A stretch of 57,443 bases of DNA from DALYJJ01 sp031969915 (GCA_031969915.1 DALYJJ010000023.1:1-57443), one strand, 5' to 3'; counted from the stretch's first letter, positions 7,607 to 16,989 are shown. Notes: generated from the sequence alone by a model not told the origin. Numbers and translations: made by a program.

Positions 7607-8856
7607 TTGAAGAGGTTGCGCTCCCGAACTCTCGAATGGGCCGCCGCGGCGCTGGCCGCCGTGAGCGCGGCCGCTGGGCAGACGCCGCTCTCTTTGCGCG
7701 AGGCCGTCGATCGGGCGCTGGCCGCCCACCCATCCCTGGCCGCCAGCGAGGGCCGGATCGCGGCCAGCGAGGGCCTGCGGCGGCAGGCGGGACTGGCACC
7801 CAACCCTCGCCTGATTCTGCAATCGGAAAACACGCGGCCCTACGGCAACCCTTCGTTCCGCTACTGGCGGGATACCGACAACTTCGCGTTCCTGCAACAG
7901 CCGATCGAAACCGCGGGCAAGCGCGACCGCCGGGTGGAGGCGGCCGGCGCGGGTGTCGAACGCGCGGAACGGGAGCGCGAGGTGCTGCGGTGGACCATCG
8001 CGGCGCGCGTCCGGCAAGCCTATTGGCAAGCGGCCGGGGCCCGCCGGATCCAGGATCTGTTCGCGGAGACGGTGNNNNNNNNNNCAACTTCCAGCAGGTA
8101 GTGGACTACCACGAGCTGCGGGTGCGGGAGGGCGCGATGGCGGAAGTGGACCTGATCCGGATTCGCCTGGAGAGCGAGCGGCTGGCGATTGCCGCCAACG
8201 CCGCCGCGCTCGAAGCCGACCGGGCCCGCATCGCGCTGTTCCGGGAAATGGGCGCGGCCGAGTTTCCGCCCGTGGTGTTCAGCGATACCTTTGACGGCGA
8301 GGCCCCTGCGGCGCCGGCGCCGGACATGGAGCGCGCGCTCGAGCAGAGACCCGACCTGAAGCTGGCGCGGCTGGCCGTGGACGTGGGCCGGCGAAACCTT
8401 GCGCTGCAGCGCGCCCTGGCCACGCCCAACGTCGATCTGGTGTTCGGCTGGAAGCGCACGGGGGGCCTGGACACGATGCTCGGGGGCGTGCAGTGGGACC
8501 TGCCGTTTTTCAATCGCAATGAGGGCAACATCGCCGCCGCGGGCGGAGAGATCCGCGCGGCCGAAGCGGCACTTGCCGCAGCCACGGCGCTGGCCAAGGC
8601 CGAGGTGAACGCGGCGCAGGCCGATTACCAGATCCGCCGGCGGCAGGTGACGCAGTACCTGGGGACGCTGCGCGACCGGGCGGTGGAGAGCCAGCGCATT
8701 GCGCAGGCCGCCTATCGCGAGGGCGGCTCAGACCTGCTGCGGCTGCTGGACGCCGAGCGGACCCAGATCGAGGCCCAGGTGCTCTACTACCGGACGCTCG
8801 CCGAGTACCGGCAGAGCCTCGCCGCGCTAGAGTCGGCAATGGGGGTGATCCAATGA
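7607..8856 (+). CDS. TolC/CusC-type outer-membrane efflux protein (interrupted by assembly gap)
   Basis: Outer-membrane channel of an RND efflux system. The N-terminal part (signal peptide from the TTG at 7607, then LSLREAVDRALAAHPSL and the first helical repeat) is in one frame up to the N-run at 8075. The rest (RVREGAMAEVDLIRIRLE ... GSDLLRLLDAERT ... ESAMGVIQ) continues in another frame. The shift is at the gap and is best explained by its unknown real length, not by a mutation. Two outer-membrane-efflux repeats and long coiled-coil helices are recognisable. Its TGA overlaps the ATG of the adaptor gene (ATGA), so the operon is translationally coupled. Confidence 0.85.
8075..8084. other. 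Assembly gap (10 N) in the TolC-like gene
   Basis: Ten N with a frame change on either side. The true length is unknown and is not a multiple of three plus ten as written. Confidence 0.97.
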
Positions 8857-10070
8857 ACCGGATGGGGCCGGCGGCGGTTTTGCTCCTGCTGTTGGCAGCT
8901 TGCGGAACCAAGAAGGAGCCCGCCGCCGTGCAGGCGGAAGCGCGGCCCGCGGCCGCGGCGGAAGGGCCGAAGACCGTGGTGCTGAGCGCTGAGGCGCAGA
9001 AGGACGCGGGCATCGCCGTGGAGACGGTGGTGGTGCGAACGCAGCCCGAGTCGCTGGCGGTCACGGGCCGGCTGACGGCGGACGAAAACCGGATGTGGCG
9101 GGTGGGGGCGGTGACCGAAGGCCGGGTGGTGCGCGTGCTCGCCAAGGTGGGCGACGCGGTGAAGTCCGGCGAAGTGCTGGCGCGCCTGCACAGCCACGAC
9201 ATCCACGAATCGCGCGCGCTGTACCGGAAGGCCGTGGCGGAGGCCGGACGCCTGCGCTCGGTGGAGGCCTATGCCAAGCGGGCTCGGGAACGGGCCAAGC
9301 GCCTCTTCGAACTGAAGGCCGGCTCGCTCGAACAGTCCGAGCTGGCCGAGACCCAATGGCGGAACGCCCAGACGGAACTCCAGAACGCCGAAGTGGAAGA
9401 GCGCCGCACGCGCCAGCACCTGGAGGAGTTCCTGGGAATTCCCGCGGATCACACCGACGAACACCACGCGGGCGCGTTCGACCACGACGACGACCTGATC
9501 CCGGTGCGCGCGCCGGCGCCGGGGGTGGTGCTCACGCGCAACGTCACGCCCGGCACGGTGGTGACGCCCGCAAGCGATCTCTTCATCCTGGCCGACCTCT
9601 CTTCGCTGTGGGCCGTGCTGAGCGTCAACGAAGAACATCTTTCCAAGCTCCGAACCGGCTTGCCCGTGCGCGTGCGCGTGCAGGCTTACGAGTCCGAGTT
9701 CCCCGGGAAGATCGTTCGCATCGGGGAAGAACTGGATCCGGCCACACGCACCATCCAGGTGCGGGTGCAACTGGACAATCGGTCGCTGCGCCTGAAGCCG
9801 GAGATGTACGCCACGGCGGCGATCGAACTGGGGGGAAGCGCGCCGGGCATCTTTGTGCCGCAGGAAGCGGCGCAGGAGGTGGGCGGCCAGACGGTGGTGT
9901 TTGCGCGCCGGGGGGCCACCGATTTCGCGGTGCTGCCCGTCGAAACCGGCCGCGGCGTGGAGGGCAGGCTTCGGGTGCTGCGCGGTCTCAAGGGGGGCGA
10001 GACGGTGGTCGTCCGGGGCAGTTTCGTGCTGAAGTCCCAGTTGCTGAAGGCGTCCCTTTCCGAGGAGTAG
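8853..10070 (+). CDS. RND periplasmic adaptor, CusB/CzcB type lipoprotein
   Basis: A 405-residue membrane-fusion protein. A lipoprotein signal with lipobox LAAC ends at about residue 17. A barrel-sandwich lipoyl-like half motif follows (GRVVRVLAKVGDAVKSGEVLARL), then a helical hairpin and the second half (VRAPAPGVVLTRNVTPGTVV). A beta-barrel follows (YESEFPGKIVRIGEELDPATRTIQ). At about 197-215 there is a His/Asp-rich stretch (HTDEHHAGAFDHDDD) that could bind metal ions. It links the inner-membrane pump to the outer-membrane channel. Its stop lies 3 nt before the pump's GTG, and a GAGGAG site sits across its own 3' end. Confidence 0.88.
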   Translation: MNRMGPAAVLLLLLAACGTKKEPAAVQAEARPAAAAEGPKTVVLSAEAQKDAGIAVETVVVRTQPESLAVTGRLTADENRMWRVGAVTEGRVVRVLAKVGDAVKSGEVLARLHSHDIHESRALYRKAVAEAGRLRSVEAYAKRARERAKRLFELKAGSLEQSELAETQWRNAQTELQNAEVEERRTRQHLEEFLGIPADHTDEHHAGAFDHDDDLIPVRAPAPGVVLTRNVTPGTVVTPASDLFILADLSSLWAVLSVNEEHLSKLRTGLPVRVRVQAYESEFPGKIVRIGEELDPATRTIQVRVQLDNRSLRLKPEMYATAAIELGGSAPGIFVPQEAAQEVGGQTVVFARRGATDFAVLPVETGRGVEGRLRVLRGLKGGETVVVRGSFVLKSQLLKASLSEE

Positions 10071-10073
10071 CCG

Positions 10074-13000
10074 GTGCTGACCTGGATCATCGATTTCCAC
10101 CTGCGGCACCGCTGGCTGGTGCTGGTGGGCCTGGCGGGGCTGTTGGCCGCGGGCCTTTACACCATGCTGCGCATTCCGGTAGACGCCTTTCCGGACCTGA
10201 CGAACAACCAGGTGGTCGTGGTCACGGAGTGCCCTTCCATGGCGCCCACGGAAGTGGAGCAACTGGTGACGTTCCCGATCGAAACCGCGCTCATGGGGAT
10301 TCCGCGGACGGAAGGGATTCGTTCCATTTCGAAGCTCGGGCTGTCGATGATCACGATCGTGTTCGACGACGCGGTGAACATCTATTTCGCGCGGCAACTG
10401 GTGAATGAGCGGCTGCAGGAAGTGCGGTCGCGTTTGCCGGAAGGGCTCGATCCCGGTTTGGGGCCGCTGGCCACGGCGTTCGGCGAAGTCTACCAGTACA
10501 CGGTGGAAGGCGAAGGCCGCAGCGGCATGGAGTTGAAGACCATCCACGACTGGATGGTGAAGCTGCCGCTGCGCACGGTGCCGGGCGTGAACGAAGTGAA
10601 CACCTGGGGCGGGGAAACCAAGCAGTACCAGGTGGAAGCCGACCCCACGCGGCTGCTGCGCTATGGGCTGACGTTGCGCGACGTTTTCGAGCGCGTGCAC
10701 GAGAACAACGCGAACTTCGGGGGCGGCTTCATCGAGCATGCGGCCGAGCAGTACACCATCCGCGGCCTGGGGCGCAGCCAGGGGCCCGAAGACCTGGAGC
10801 GGATCGTGGTGCTGGCGCGGGCCGGGACGCCGGTGCTGCTGCGCGACATCGCACAGGTGACGGTACGCGGCATGCCGCGGCAGGGAGCGACGCTGCGCGA
10901 CGGCAACGGGGAGACCGTCTCCGGCATGGCGATCATGCTGAAGGGCGAAAACGGCAAGCAGGTGATTGAGCGCGTGAAGGCGAAACTGGCGTCGCTTCGT
11001 CTGCCCGAGGGCGTGCGGGTGGACCCCTTCTACGACCAAAGCACGGTGATCGACGGCACCATTCGCACGGTGCGCAACAACCTGCTGGAGGGCGGCGCGC
11101 TGGTGATCGTGGTGCTGCTTGCTTTCCTGGGCGATTTCCGGGCGGCGCTGCTGGTGGCGGCGGTGATTCCGCTCTCCATGTTGTTCGGCTTTATCGGCAT
11201 GTCGCTCTTCGGCGTCTCAGCGAACCTGATGAGCCTGGGGGCGATCGACTTCGGGATGATCGTGGACGGCGCGGTGGTGATGGTGGAGAACTCCGTGCGG
11301 AAGTTGCACGGAGTCCGGCCGGGCCACCCGGCGGAGGCCCGCGAGCAGGTGCGCGCCGCGGCCCACGAGGTGGCGCGGCCGATCGTCTTTGCGGTGGCGA
11401 TCATTATCGCGGTGTACCTTCCCATCTTCTTTCTGGAGGGTCTGGAAGGGCGAATGTTCCGGCCCATGGCGATCACGGTCTGCGCGGCGCTGCTCGGAAG
11501 CCTGGTGTTGGCCCTGACCGTGGCGCCGGCGGGCGCGGCCGTGCTGCTCGCCAACGGCGTGCGCGAACGCGAGGAGCACTGGTTCGAGTGGGTGCGGCGC
11601 GCCTACCGGACGGTCCTCGAGTGGACGCTGCGTCACCGGCTTCTGACGGTGGGGACTTCGCTGGCGGTTCTGGGAGTTTCGCTGGCATCGCTGAACTGGA
11701 TTGGGACGGAGTTCATGGCCCGGCTCGATGAAGGCTCGATTCTCATCGAGACGCGGAAGCTGCCGGGCATTTCGCTCACCGAGTCGATCCAGGTTTCCAA
11801 TCGGGTTGAGCGGCTGGTGCAGACCTTTCCCGAAGTCTCGGGCGTCGTGACGCGGATCGGCCGCCCGGACGTGGCCACGGAGGCGATGGGGATTTATCAG
11901 GGCGACGTCTACGTCCTGCTGAAGCCGCGCGAGCAGTGGCGCGCGGGCCTGGGCAAGGACGGGTTGATCGAAGAGATGGCGCGGAAGCTGGAAGCGGTTC
12001 CGGGCGTCAGTTGCAACTTCACCCAACCGATGGCGATGCGGCTGGACGAAACCATCTCCGGCATCAAGGCCGATGTGGCGGTGAAGATCTTCGGGGAAGA
12101 CCCGCGCATTCTGGAGCAGGCCGCCGAGCGCGCCCTGCGTGTGATCGCCGCCACTCCCGGGGCCGCCGACGAGCAGATGGAGATTGTCTCCGGGGTGGCG
12201 GAACTGCGGGTGGAGATTGACCGGCCCGCGCTCGCCCGCTACGGCCTGAACGTGTCCGACGTGCGGGATTTGATGGAAGCCGCGATCGGCGGGCGCGCGA
12301 TCTCGGAGATGATCGAAGGGCAGCGGCGCTTCGCCATCGTGCTGCGACTGCCCGAGATGTACCGGCAGGATCCGGACGCCATCGCCGGCCTGGCGCTGAG
12401 CGCACCGGGCGGAGAGCGGGTGCGGGTGGGCCAGGTGGCGCGCGTTTCGCTGCAACGCGGCCCGGAGGTGATCGCCCGGGAGGACGGCCAGCGGCGCATC
12501 GTGGTGCAGGCCAATGTGCGCGGGCGCGACCTGGGCAGTTTCGTCGCCGCCGCCCGCGAGCGCATGGAGCGCGAGGTGAAGCTCCCGCCCGGCTACTCGC
12601 TCACCTGGGGAGGGCAGTTTGAAAACCAGGAGCGGGCGACGCGGCGGCTGATGCTGGTGGTTCCGGCGGCGATTCTGATCATCTTCGGTCTGTTGTTCGC
12701 AACGTTCGGCTCGGTCGCCCAGGCGATTCTCATTCTGCTGAATGTTCCGTTTGCGTTGGTGGGGGGCATCGCCGCGCTGTGGGCCCGCGGGTTGAACCTG
12801 AATCTTTCCGCCTCGGTCGGCTTCATCGCATTGTTTGGCGTCGCGGTGCTGAACGGCATCGTGATGGTGAGCTACATCAACCGGCTCCGCGCGGACGGTT
12901 TGGATATGGACCGCGCGCTACGCGAAGGCGCCGTGGCGCGCCTGCGTCCGGTACTGATGACCGCGCTTGTGGCGAGCCTGGGCTTCGTGCCCATGGCCTT

Positions 13001-13148
13001 CTCCACTTCCACCGGCGCCGAGGTCCAACGGCCGCTGGCCTCGGTGGTGATCGGCGGCCTGATCACTTCCACCATGCTCACGCTGTTCCTGCTGCCCGCC
13101 CTGTACCCGTGGTTCAGCCGTTGGGATGAAGCGAAGAACGGCGAGTAA
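10074..13148 (+). CDS. Heavy-metal efflux RND pump, CzcA/CusA family
   Basis: A 1024-residue inner-membrane proton/cation antiporter with the normal RND layout: one N-terminal helix, a porter domain, a helix bundle, a second porter domain and a second bundle. The helix-4 motif DFGMIVDGAVVMVEN (acidic residues at about 392 and 398) is the type seen in divalent-cation (Co/Zn/Cd/Ni) pumps rather than Cu/Ag pumps. Specificity is therefore inferred as divalent metal. Third gene of the efflux operon; the GTG at 10074 uses a GAGGAG site across the end of the adaptor gene. No metal-responsive regulator gene is adjacent. Confidence 0.9.
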   Translation: MLTWIIDFHLRHRWLVLVGLAGLLAAGLYTMLRIPVDAFPDLTNNQVVVVTECPSMAPTEVEQLVTFPIETALMGIPRTEGIRSISKLGLSMITIVFDDAVNIYFARQLVNERLQEVRSRLPEGLDPGLGPLATAFGEVYQYTVEGEGRSGMELKTIHDWMVKLPLRTVPGVNEVNTWGGETKQYQVEADPTRLLRYGLTLRDVFERVHENNANFGGGFIEHAAEQYTIRGLGRSQGPEDLERIVVLARAGTPVLLRDIAQVTVRGMPRQGATLRDGNGETVSGMAIMLKGENGKQVIERVKAKLASLRLPEGVRVDPFYDQSTVIDGTIRTVRNNLLEGGALVIVVLLAFLGDFRAALLVAAVIPLSMLFGFIGMSLFGVSANLMSLGAIDFGMIVDGAVVMVENSVRKLHGVRPGHPAEAREQVRAAAHEVARPIVFAVAIIIAVYLPIFFLEGLEGRMFRPMAITVCAALLGSLVLALTVAPAGAAVLLANGVREREEHWFEWVRRAYRTVLEWTLRHRLLTVGTSLAVLGVSLASLNWIGTEFMARLDEGSILIETRKLPGISLTESIQVSNRVERLVQTFPEVSGVVTRIGRPDVATEAMGIYQGDVYVLLKPREQWRAGLGKDGLIEEMARKLEAVPGVSCNFTQPMAMRLDETISGIKADVAVKIFGEDPRILEQAAERALRVIAATPGAADEQMEIVSGVAELRVEIDRPALARYGLNVSDVRDLMEAAIGGRAISEMIEGQRRFAIVLRLPEMYRQDPDAIAGLALSAPGGERVRVGQVARVSLQRGPEVIAREDGQRRIVVQANVRGRDLGSFVAAARERMEREVKLPPGYSLTWGGQFENQERATRRLMLVVPAAILIIFGLLFATFGSVAQAILILLNVPFALVGGIAALWARGLNLNLSASVGFIALFGVAVLNGIVMVSYINRLRADGLDMDRALREGAVARLRPVLMTALVASLGFVPMAFSTSTGAEVQRPLASVVIGGLITSTMLTLFLLPALYPWFSRWDEAKNGE

Positions 13149-13177
13149 CGCGGGCCTCGAACCGGCGGTCACGAAAA

Positions 13178-13216
13178 TCTCAAAAAAATATTCGGAATAT
13201 TTCCAATGATTTGAGA
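13178..13216. promoter_or_regulatory. Nested AT-rich inverted repeat downstream of the efflux operon
   Basis: An outer pair TCTCAAA (13178-13184) / TTTGAGA (13210-13216) encloses an inner pair AAATATTC (13186-13193) / GAATATTT (13195-13202). It is one of the most AT-rich spots in the window and lies just before a small ORF. It could be an operator/promoter for that ORF. It has no T-run typical of a terminator. Confidence 0.45.
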
Positions 13217-13264
13217 ATTTGTCTGGCCGGATTTCAAATGCGCCTCGCGCAGAATGAGATCGCG

Positions 13265-13420
13265 ATGCAGGAACAAAACCCGGTCAACAAAAACGAGAAG
13301 CTGATGCGCGTATGGTCCGATTACAAAGAGCGGCACGTCGCTGTCCGCGTGGAGTACTCGCAGTCCGAGGAACAAGGCTGCACGATTTACACGTTGCACA
13401 GCATCGAGCGATTCGACTAG
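13265..13420 (+). CDS. Small hypothetical protein
   Basis: A 51-residue charged protein (MQEQNPVNKNEKLMRVWSD ... IYTLHSIERFD). I do not recognise the family. ATG 13265 has a GAG-containing purine stretch upstream; TTG 13211 and ATG 13238 are in frame but would overlap the inverted repeat or lack a site. The residue mix looks like a folded small protein rather than random translation. It has no signal peptide or cysteine motif, with a single Cys. It lies between the efflux operon and the bacilliredoxin. Confidence 0.45.
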   Translation: MQEQNPVNKNEKLMRVWSDYKERHVAVRVEYSQSEEQGCTIYTLHSIERFD

Positions 13421-13518
13421 TAGAGCAGGGGCCCCGGCAGGTGCGCCGCCGGATGATACACAATGGAGTCAAGATCCAATTTCCTTGGACAACTGGGATC
13501 GTTCAAAGGAGGCAAACG

Positions 13519-13953
13519 TTGCGATACCCCGAGCAACTGATCGCGCCGATGCGCGAGGACTTGACGAAGTACGGCCTGAGCGAGGCGTTGACGGCGGAAG
13601 CTGTTGACGCGCTGCTGGGGCCGGACAGCGGGACGGTGCTGATGGTGGTGAATTCGGTGTGCGGCTGCGCGGCGGGCAAGGCGCGGCCGGCGGTCGGACT
13701 GGCGCTGCGGCACGCGGTGTTGCCGGATAAGGCGGCGACCGTGTTTGCGGGCGGCGATGTGGAGGCGGTGGCGCGGGTACGGGAGAGACTGGCGGGCTAT
13801 CCGCCGTCGTCCCCCTCGATGGCGCTGTTCCGGGACGGCAAGCCGGTCTGGATGCTGCACCGGTTTCAAATCGAGAGCAGCGATGCAGTGGGGATCGCGA
13901 AGAAGCTCACGGAAGCCTTCGATCAGCACTGCGTGAAGGCGTTGGCCGTCTAG
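13519..13953 (+). CDS. Bacilliredoxin-like protein (BrxA/BrxB family)
   Basis: The 144-residue length matches BrxA/BrxB (YphP/YqiW). It has a thioredoxin fold with the active-site C48-G49-C50 in VNSVCGCAAGKARP. These proteins remove bacillithiol from mixed disulfides on oxidised proteins in the cytoplasm. Whether this organism makes bacillithiol cannot be judged here. The start is the TTG at 13519, set by an AGGAGG site with 6 nt spacing. Longer reading frames upstream lack any site. A GC-rich hairpin follows the stop. Confidence 0.88.
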   Translation: MRYPEQLIAPMREDLTKYGLSEALTAEAVDALLGPDSGTVLMVVNSVCGCAAGKARPAVGLALRHAVLPDKAATVFAGGDVEAVARVRERLAGYPPSSPSMALFRDGKPVWMLHRFQIESSDAVGIAKKLTEAFDQHCVKALAV

Positions 13954-13969
13954 TAACCGCCGATAGGCA

Positions 13970-13999
13970 GGAGCGGACCCGGCTTGCACGGGCCGCTCC
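13970..13999. terminator. Strong GC hairpin between bacilliredoxin and M20 peptidase
   Basis: GGAGCGG (13970-13976) pairs with CCGCTCC (13993-13999), and CCCG (13978-13981) with CGGG (13989-13992), around a 7-nt loop. No U-run follows, so it may be a weak terminator or an attenuating/operator structure. It covers the -35 region of the promoter for the next gene. Confidence 0.45.
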
Positions 14000-14003
14000 C
14001 GGT

Positions 14004-14009
14004 TAGAAT
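14004..14009 (+). promoter_or_regulatory. -10 box TAGAAT, 5 nt before the start codon
   Basis: TAGAAT ends 5 nt before ATG 14015, and no ribosome site is present. A leaderless start is expected. Confidence 0.45.
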
Positions 14010-14014
14010 GACTC

Positions 14015-15415
14015 ATGCCCGCGTTGCTCCTTCTGCTATCGGTCCTCCTTCTCCCCTCGTTGGTTCACGCACAGGATTGGTCCGCATTCGAGCCCGAGAT
14101 CCTGCGCCATTTCCAAGCGATCGTTCGCATGGACAGCAGCGGGCCGCCGGACTACGAATCGAAGGTGGCGGCGTATGTGAAGAGCGCGCTGGAGGCCGAG
14201 GGGATCGAAGTGAAGGTCTTCGCGAAGGACCCGCGGCGGCCGAACGTAGTGGCGCGGATTCGAGGGAACGGGAAGAAGCGGCCGCTGCTGTTCATGGGCC
14301 ATACGGACACGGTGGAAGTGCAGGCCGACAAGTGGAGCTATCCGCCGTTCTCGGCGACGCGGGCGGACGGTTACATCTACGGGCGCGGGGTGACGGACAA
14401 CAAGCAGGACGTGGCGGCGGGACTGGCACTGATGCTCCGGTTGAAACGGCTGAAGACGCCGCTCGACCGGGACGTGATCTTCCTGGCGGAGGCGGGCGAG
14501 GAAGGGCAGGTGGAGTGGGGCATCGAGTACATGGTGGAGAACCACTGGAAGGAGATCGAAGCCGAGTTCTGCATCGCCGAGGGCGGACAGGGAACGCGCA
14601 AGGGCGGCAAGGGAACGAGCTTCAACGTGGCCACGACGGAGAAGATACCGGTGCCCGTGGTGTTGCACGTGAAGGGAACGGCGGGCCACGGTTCGGTGCC
14701 GCTGGCGGACAACGCGATCGGGCGGTTGTCGAAGGCGGTGGGCCGGATCTACGACTGGCAGCCGCCGATGCGGCTGAACGACACGACGCGCACCTACTTT
14801 GAACGGCTGGCGACGATCAGCCCGCCGGAGGCGCGAGCGCGGTACAACGGGCTGTTCGACGGGGCGCGGACAGCGGCGGTGCAGGAGCACCTTCGGATCA
14901 ACGAGCCGTTCCACAACTCGATGCTGCGGACGTCGGTTTCTCCGAACATGATCGAGGGCGGCTACCGGGTGAACGTGATCCCGTCGACGGCTCGGGCGAC
15001 GATCGACATCCGGGCGCTGCCGGACGAGGATCTGGACGCGTTCTCCGCGGAGCTAAAGAAGATTGTGGGCGACCCCTCGATCGAGATCGCGGCGCGGCCG
15101 ATGTACCGGCCCAAGGCGATGCCTTCGCCGCTCGATACGGAAGCGTTTCGGGCGATTGAAGCGGCTCAGAAGAAGATCTATCCGGAACTGATCACCCTCC
15201 CCTACATGCTCACCGGGGCGACGGACATGTCGTTCCTGCGGGCCAAGGGCGTGCCGAGCTACGGCATCGGTCCGCTGGTGGACGCCGAGGACATCGAGAA
15301 GGGCTTCGGCCCGCACAGCGACCAGGAGCGGCTGCTCGAAAAGGAACTCTACCGGTACGTCCGTTTCGTGTGGGAGACGGTGACGCTGCTGGCGGGCTCT
15401 ACTCCGCGGCCTTGA
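14015..15415 (+). CDS. Secreted M20-family metallopeptidase
   Basis: A 466-residue zinc amidohydrolase of the M20/M25/M40 clan. Signal peptide 1-19 (LLLLLSVLLLPSLVHA). Metal and catalytic residues are visible: H96 and D98 (MGHTDTV), bridging D128 (GRGVTDNK), and the catalytic and ligand glutamates E162-E163 (AEAGEEG). The dimerisation lid domain lies in the middle. It probably cleaves short peptides or N-acyl amino acids outside the cytoplasm. The start has a TAGAAT box just upstream instead of a ribosome site. The 3' end overlaps the convergent WD40 gene by 17 bp. Confidence 0.88.
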   Translation: MPALLLLLSVLLLPSLVHAQDWSAFEPEILRHFQAIVRMDSSGPPDYESKVAAYVKSALEAEGIEVKVFAKDPRRPNVVARIRGNGKKRPLLFMGHTDTVEVQADKWSYPPFSATRADGYIYGRGVTDNKQDVAAGLALMLRLKRLKTPLDRDVIFLAEAGEEGQVEWGIEYMVENHWKEIEAEFCIAEGGQGTRKGGKGTSFNVATTEKIPVPVVLHVKGTAGHGSVPLADNAIGRLSKAVGRIYDWQPPMRLNDTTRTYFERLATISPPEARARYNGLFDGARTAAVQEHLRINEPFHNSMLRTSVSPNMIEGGYRVNVIPSTARATIDIRALPDEDLDAFSAELKKIVGDPSIEIAARPMYRPKAMPSPLDTEAFRAIEAAQKKIYPELITLPYMLTGATDMSFLRAKGVPSYGIGPLVDAEDIEKGFGPHSDQERLLEKELYRYVRFVWETVTLLAGSTPRP

Positions 15416-16349
15416 AGAGGCTCACCGTCTTCTGGCCGCAGGCGGCCGCGATGGTCCTGCCGTCGGGTGAAAACACGGCGCTCGAGACCACGCGCGGGGC
15501 GTCCATGGAGCGAAGGGCCGTGCCGGAAGCGACGTCCCACAGCATGATCTTCACGGGGTGGTTGACGGTGAGTTCGCTGAAGCCGCCGGTGACGAGGCGC
15601 CGGCCATCAGGGGAGAAGGCGAGGGCCGAGATCATCTCGGGCTGCCCGGTGAGCGTGCGGGCGAGCTTCCAGTTGGCGGTGTCGTAGAGATAGACGATGC
15701 GGTCCGCGCCGGCGAGCGCAAGCCACTTGCCGTCGGGGGAGAAGGCGAGGGCGAACATGGTCACCTTCATCTCGCCGATGAGGCGGACCAGTTCCCCGCT
15801 CTGCGCGTTCCAAACGCGGATATCGGTGTCGTTCGAGGCGGCGACGAGGAAGCGGCCGTCCGGTGAGAAGCTCATCACGGAGATGCCGCCGAGGCCGGCG
15901 GGGACGGCGAACTTCGGGCGGCCGTCGAGGTCGCGCACGCGGACCATGGTTTCGCTGGCGCCGGGCGCGGTGCGGTAGGCGCGGGCGAACGAGCCGCCGT
16001 CGCGCGCGAAGGCAGGCCGGCCCATCTCGCCCGAAACGGCGGGGACGCGCCGTACGGGCTTGCCGCCGGGAAGCGCGAGAATCTCCAACGTGCCGTCGGG
16101 CACGGACTGCGCCACCTGGCCGGCGTGCGGAAGAAACTCGAAGGCGGCCTTGGCGGGCTCCAGCCTGGTGAGCGCCGCGCCGGTGGCGGCGTCCCAAACG
16201 CGCAGTTGGCCCGCGCCGGCGCCGGCGATGGACTTTCCGCCCTCCAGGAACGAGACGGCGAAGATGGGCGTGTCGGACGAGAGAACGCGATCGGGCGTTT
16301 GGGAGAGCGCCGACGCGGCGGCGAGGCCGATCAGGAACGGAGCGCGCAC
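15399..16349 (-). CDS. Secreted WD40-repeat protein
   Basis: A 316-residue protein with a signal peptide (MRAPFLIGLAAASALSQ) and about six to seven WD40-like blades. Repeated AFSPDGRxLxxA and VWDAxTG units are clear at about 40-60, 160-190, 200-230, 245-260 and 290-310. It is likely a periplasmic or surface beta-propeller acting as a binding scaffold, with no catalytic residues evident. The GTG at 16349 begins 1 nt after the stop of the intradiol dioxygenase gene, so the two share an operon. Confidence 0.8.
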   Translation of the reverse strand: MRAPFLIGLAAASALSQTPDRVLSSDTPIFAVSFLEGGKSIAGAGAGQLRVWDAATGAALTRLEPAKAAFEFLPHAGQVAQSVPDGTLEILALPGGKPVRRVPAVSGEMGRPAFARDGGSFARAYRTAPGASETMVRVRDLDGRPKFAVPAGLGGISVMSFSPDGRFLVAASNDTDIRVWNAQSGELVRLIGEMKVTMFALAFSPDGKWLALAGADRIVYLYDTANWKLARTLTGQPEMISALAFSPDGRRLVTGGFSELTVNHPVKIMLWDVASGTALRSMDAPRVVSSAVFSPDGRTIAAACGQKTVSLFKAAE

Positions 16350-16350
16350 G

Positions 16351-16989
16351 TCAGAGTTTCTCCAGGCAGATGTCGAAGGTGATCTCGGCGCGCGGCGTGC
16401 CCTGTTCGAAAAGCTTCACGGGGCGGACGAGTTCGCGGTGGGAGACGATGCCGCGCTTGGCGTAGTTCCTGTCGGGGTCGCCATCGAAGTAGGGATCGGT
16501 AGCGAAATAGGCCTGGGTGATCAGTGTGCGGTGGCCGGGGGCGGAGATAAGGTAGTGAATGTGCTGCGCGGGCCGGTCCGGGTAGTGGCCGGGCAGGATG
16601 GTCTCCACCGTGTACTCGGCCGATTCGGGGAGCGCGAGCTTGGAGCGGAAACGGTAGCCCTGCAGGTCATAGAGGCCGGCGTGGTCGGCGTGCCAGAAAT
16701 CGACGCGCGCCTCGGGAACCTTTTCGCCGCGCGTGTTGACCACTTTGCCGATGACGCGCAACGGAAAGCCGGCGTCGCCGGGCTGCCGCAGCGCGGCGGC
16801 GTTGGGCGCACCTTTCTTAAAGAAGGGGCCGAGCACCTCGGTGGGCGTGGGCCGGTTCGCTTGCGCCTCACCTAGCTGCCAGAGAGCGAACAGGCGGTTG
16901 TGCGAAACGGCGGCGGCGGCGCCGATGAGCAGTCCTTTATTGATACAACGTTCCAGCCACTCGCGGCGGCCCAGTGCATTGTGCGGCAT
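16351..16989 (-). CDS. Intradiol ring-cleavage dioxygenase-like protein, Tat-type leader
   Basis: A 212-residue homologue of the catechol/protocatechuate dioxygenase family. All four Fe(III) ligands can be placed: Y107 (HADHAGLYDL), Y136 (ILPGHYPDRP), H143 and H145 (AQHIHYL). The N-terminus RREWLERCINKGLLIGAAAA looks like a twin-arginine or membrane leader, so it may act outside the cytoplasm. Substrate unknown, probably an aromatic diol. ATG 16989 has a GAGGGGGT site 4 nt upstream; the in-frame ATG at 17025 has none. It is the first gene of a pair with the WD40 protein. A second, unrelated-in-position intradiol homologue lies at 50589. Confidence 0.82.
   Translation of the reverse strand: MPHNALGRREWLERCINKGLLIGAAAAVSHNRLFALWQLGEAQANRPTPTEVLGPFFKKGAPNAAALRQPGDAGFPLRVIGKVVNTRGEKVPEARVDFWHADHAGLYDLQGYRFRSKLALPESAEYTVETILPGHYPDRPAQHIHYLISAPGHRTLITQAYFATDPYFDGDPDRNYAKRGIVSHRELVRPVKLFEQGTPRAEITFDICLEKL

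Noticed and set aside
7607..8856. Apparent frameshift in the TolC-like gene
   Set aside because: The frame changes exactly at the N-run, so gap length rather than mutation explains it.
8787..11039. Long minus-strand open frame of 750 codons
   Set aside because: It is antisense to the efflux adaptor and pump, and its His/Arg/Gln-rich composition is typical of GC-rich shadow frames.
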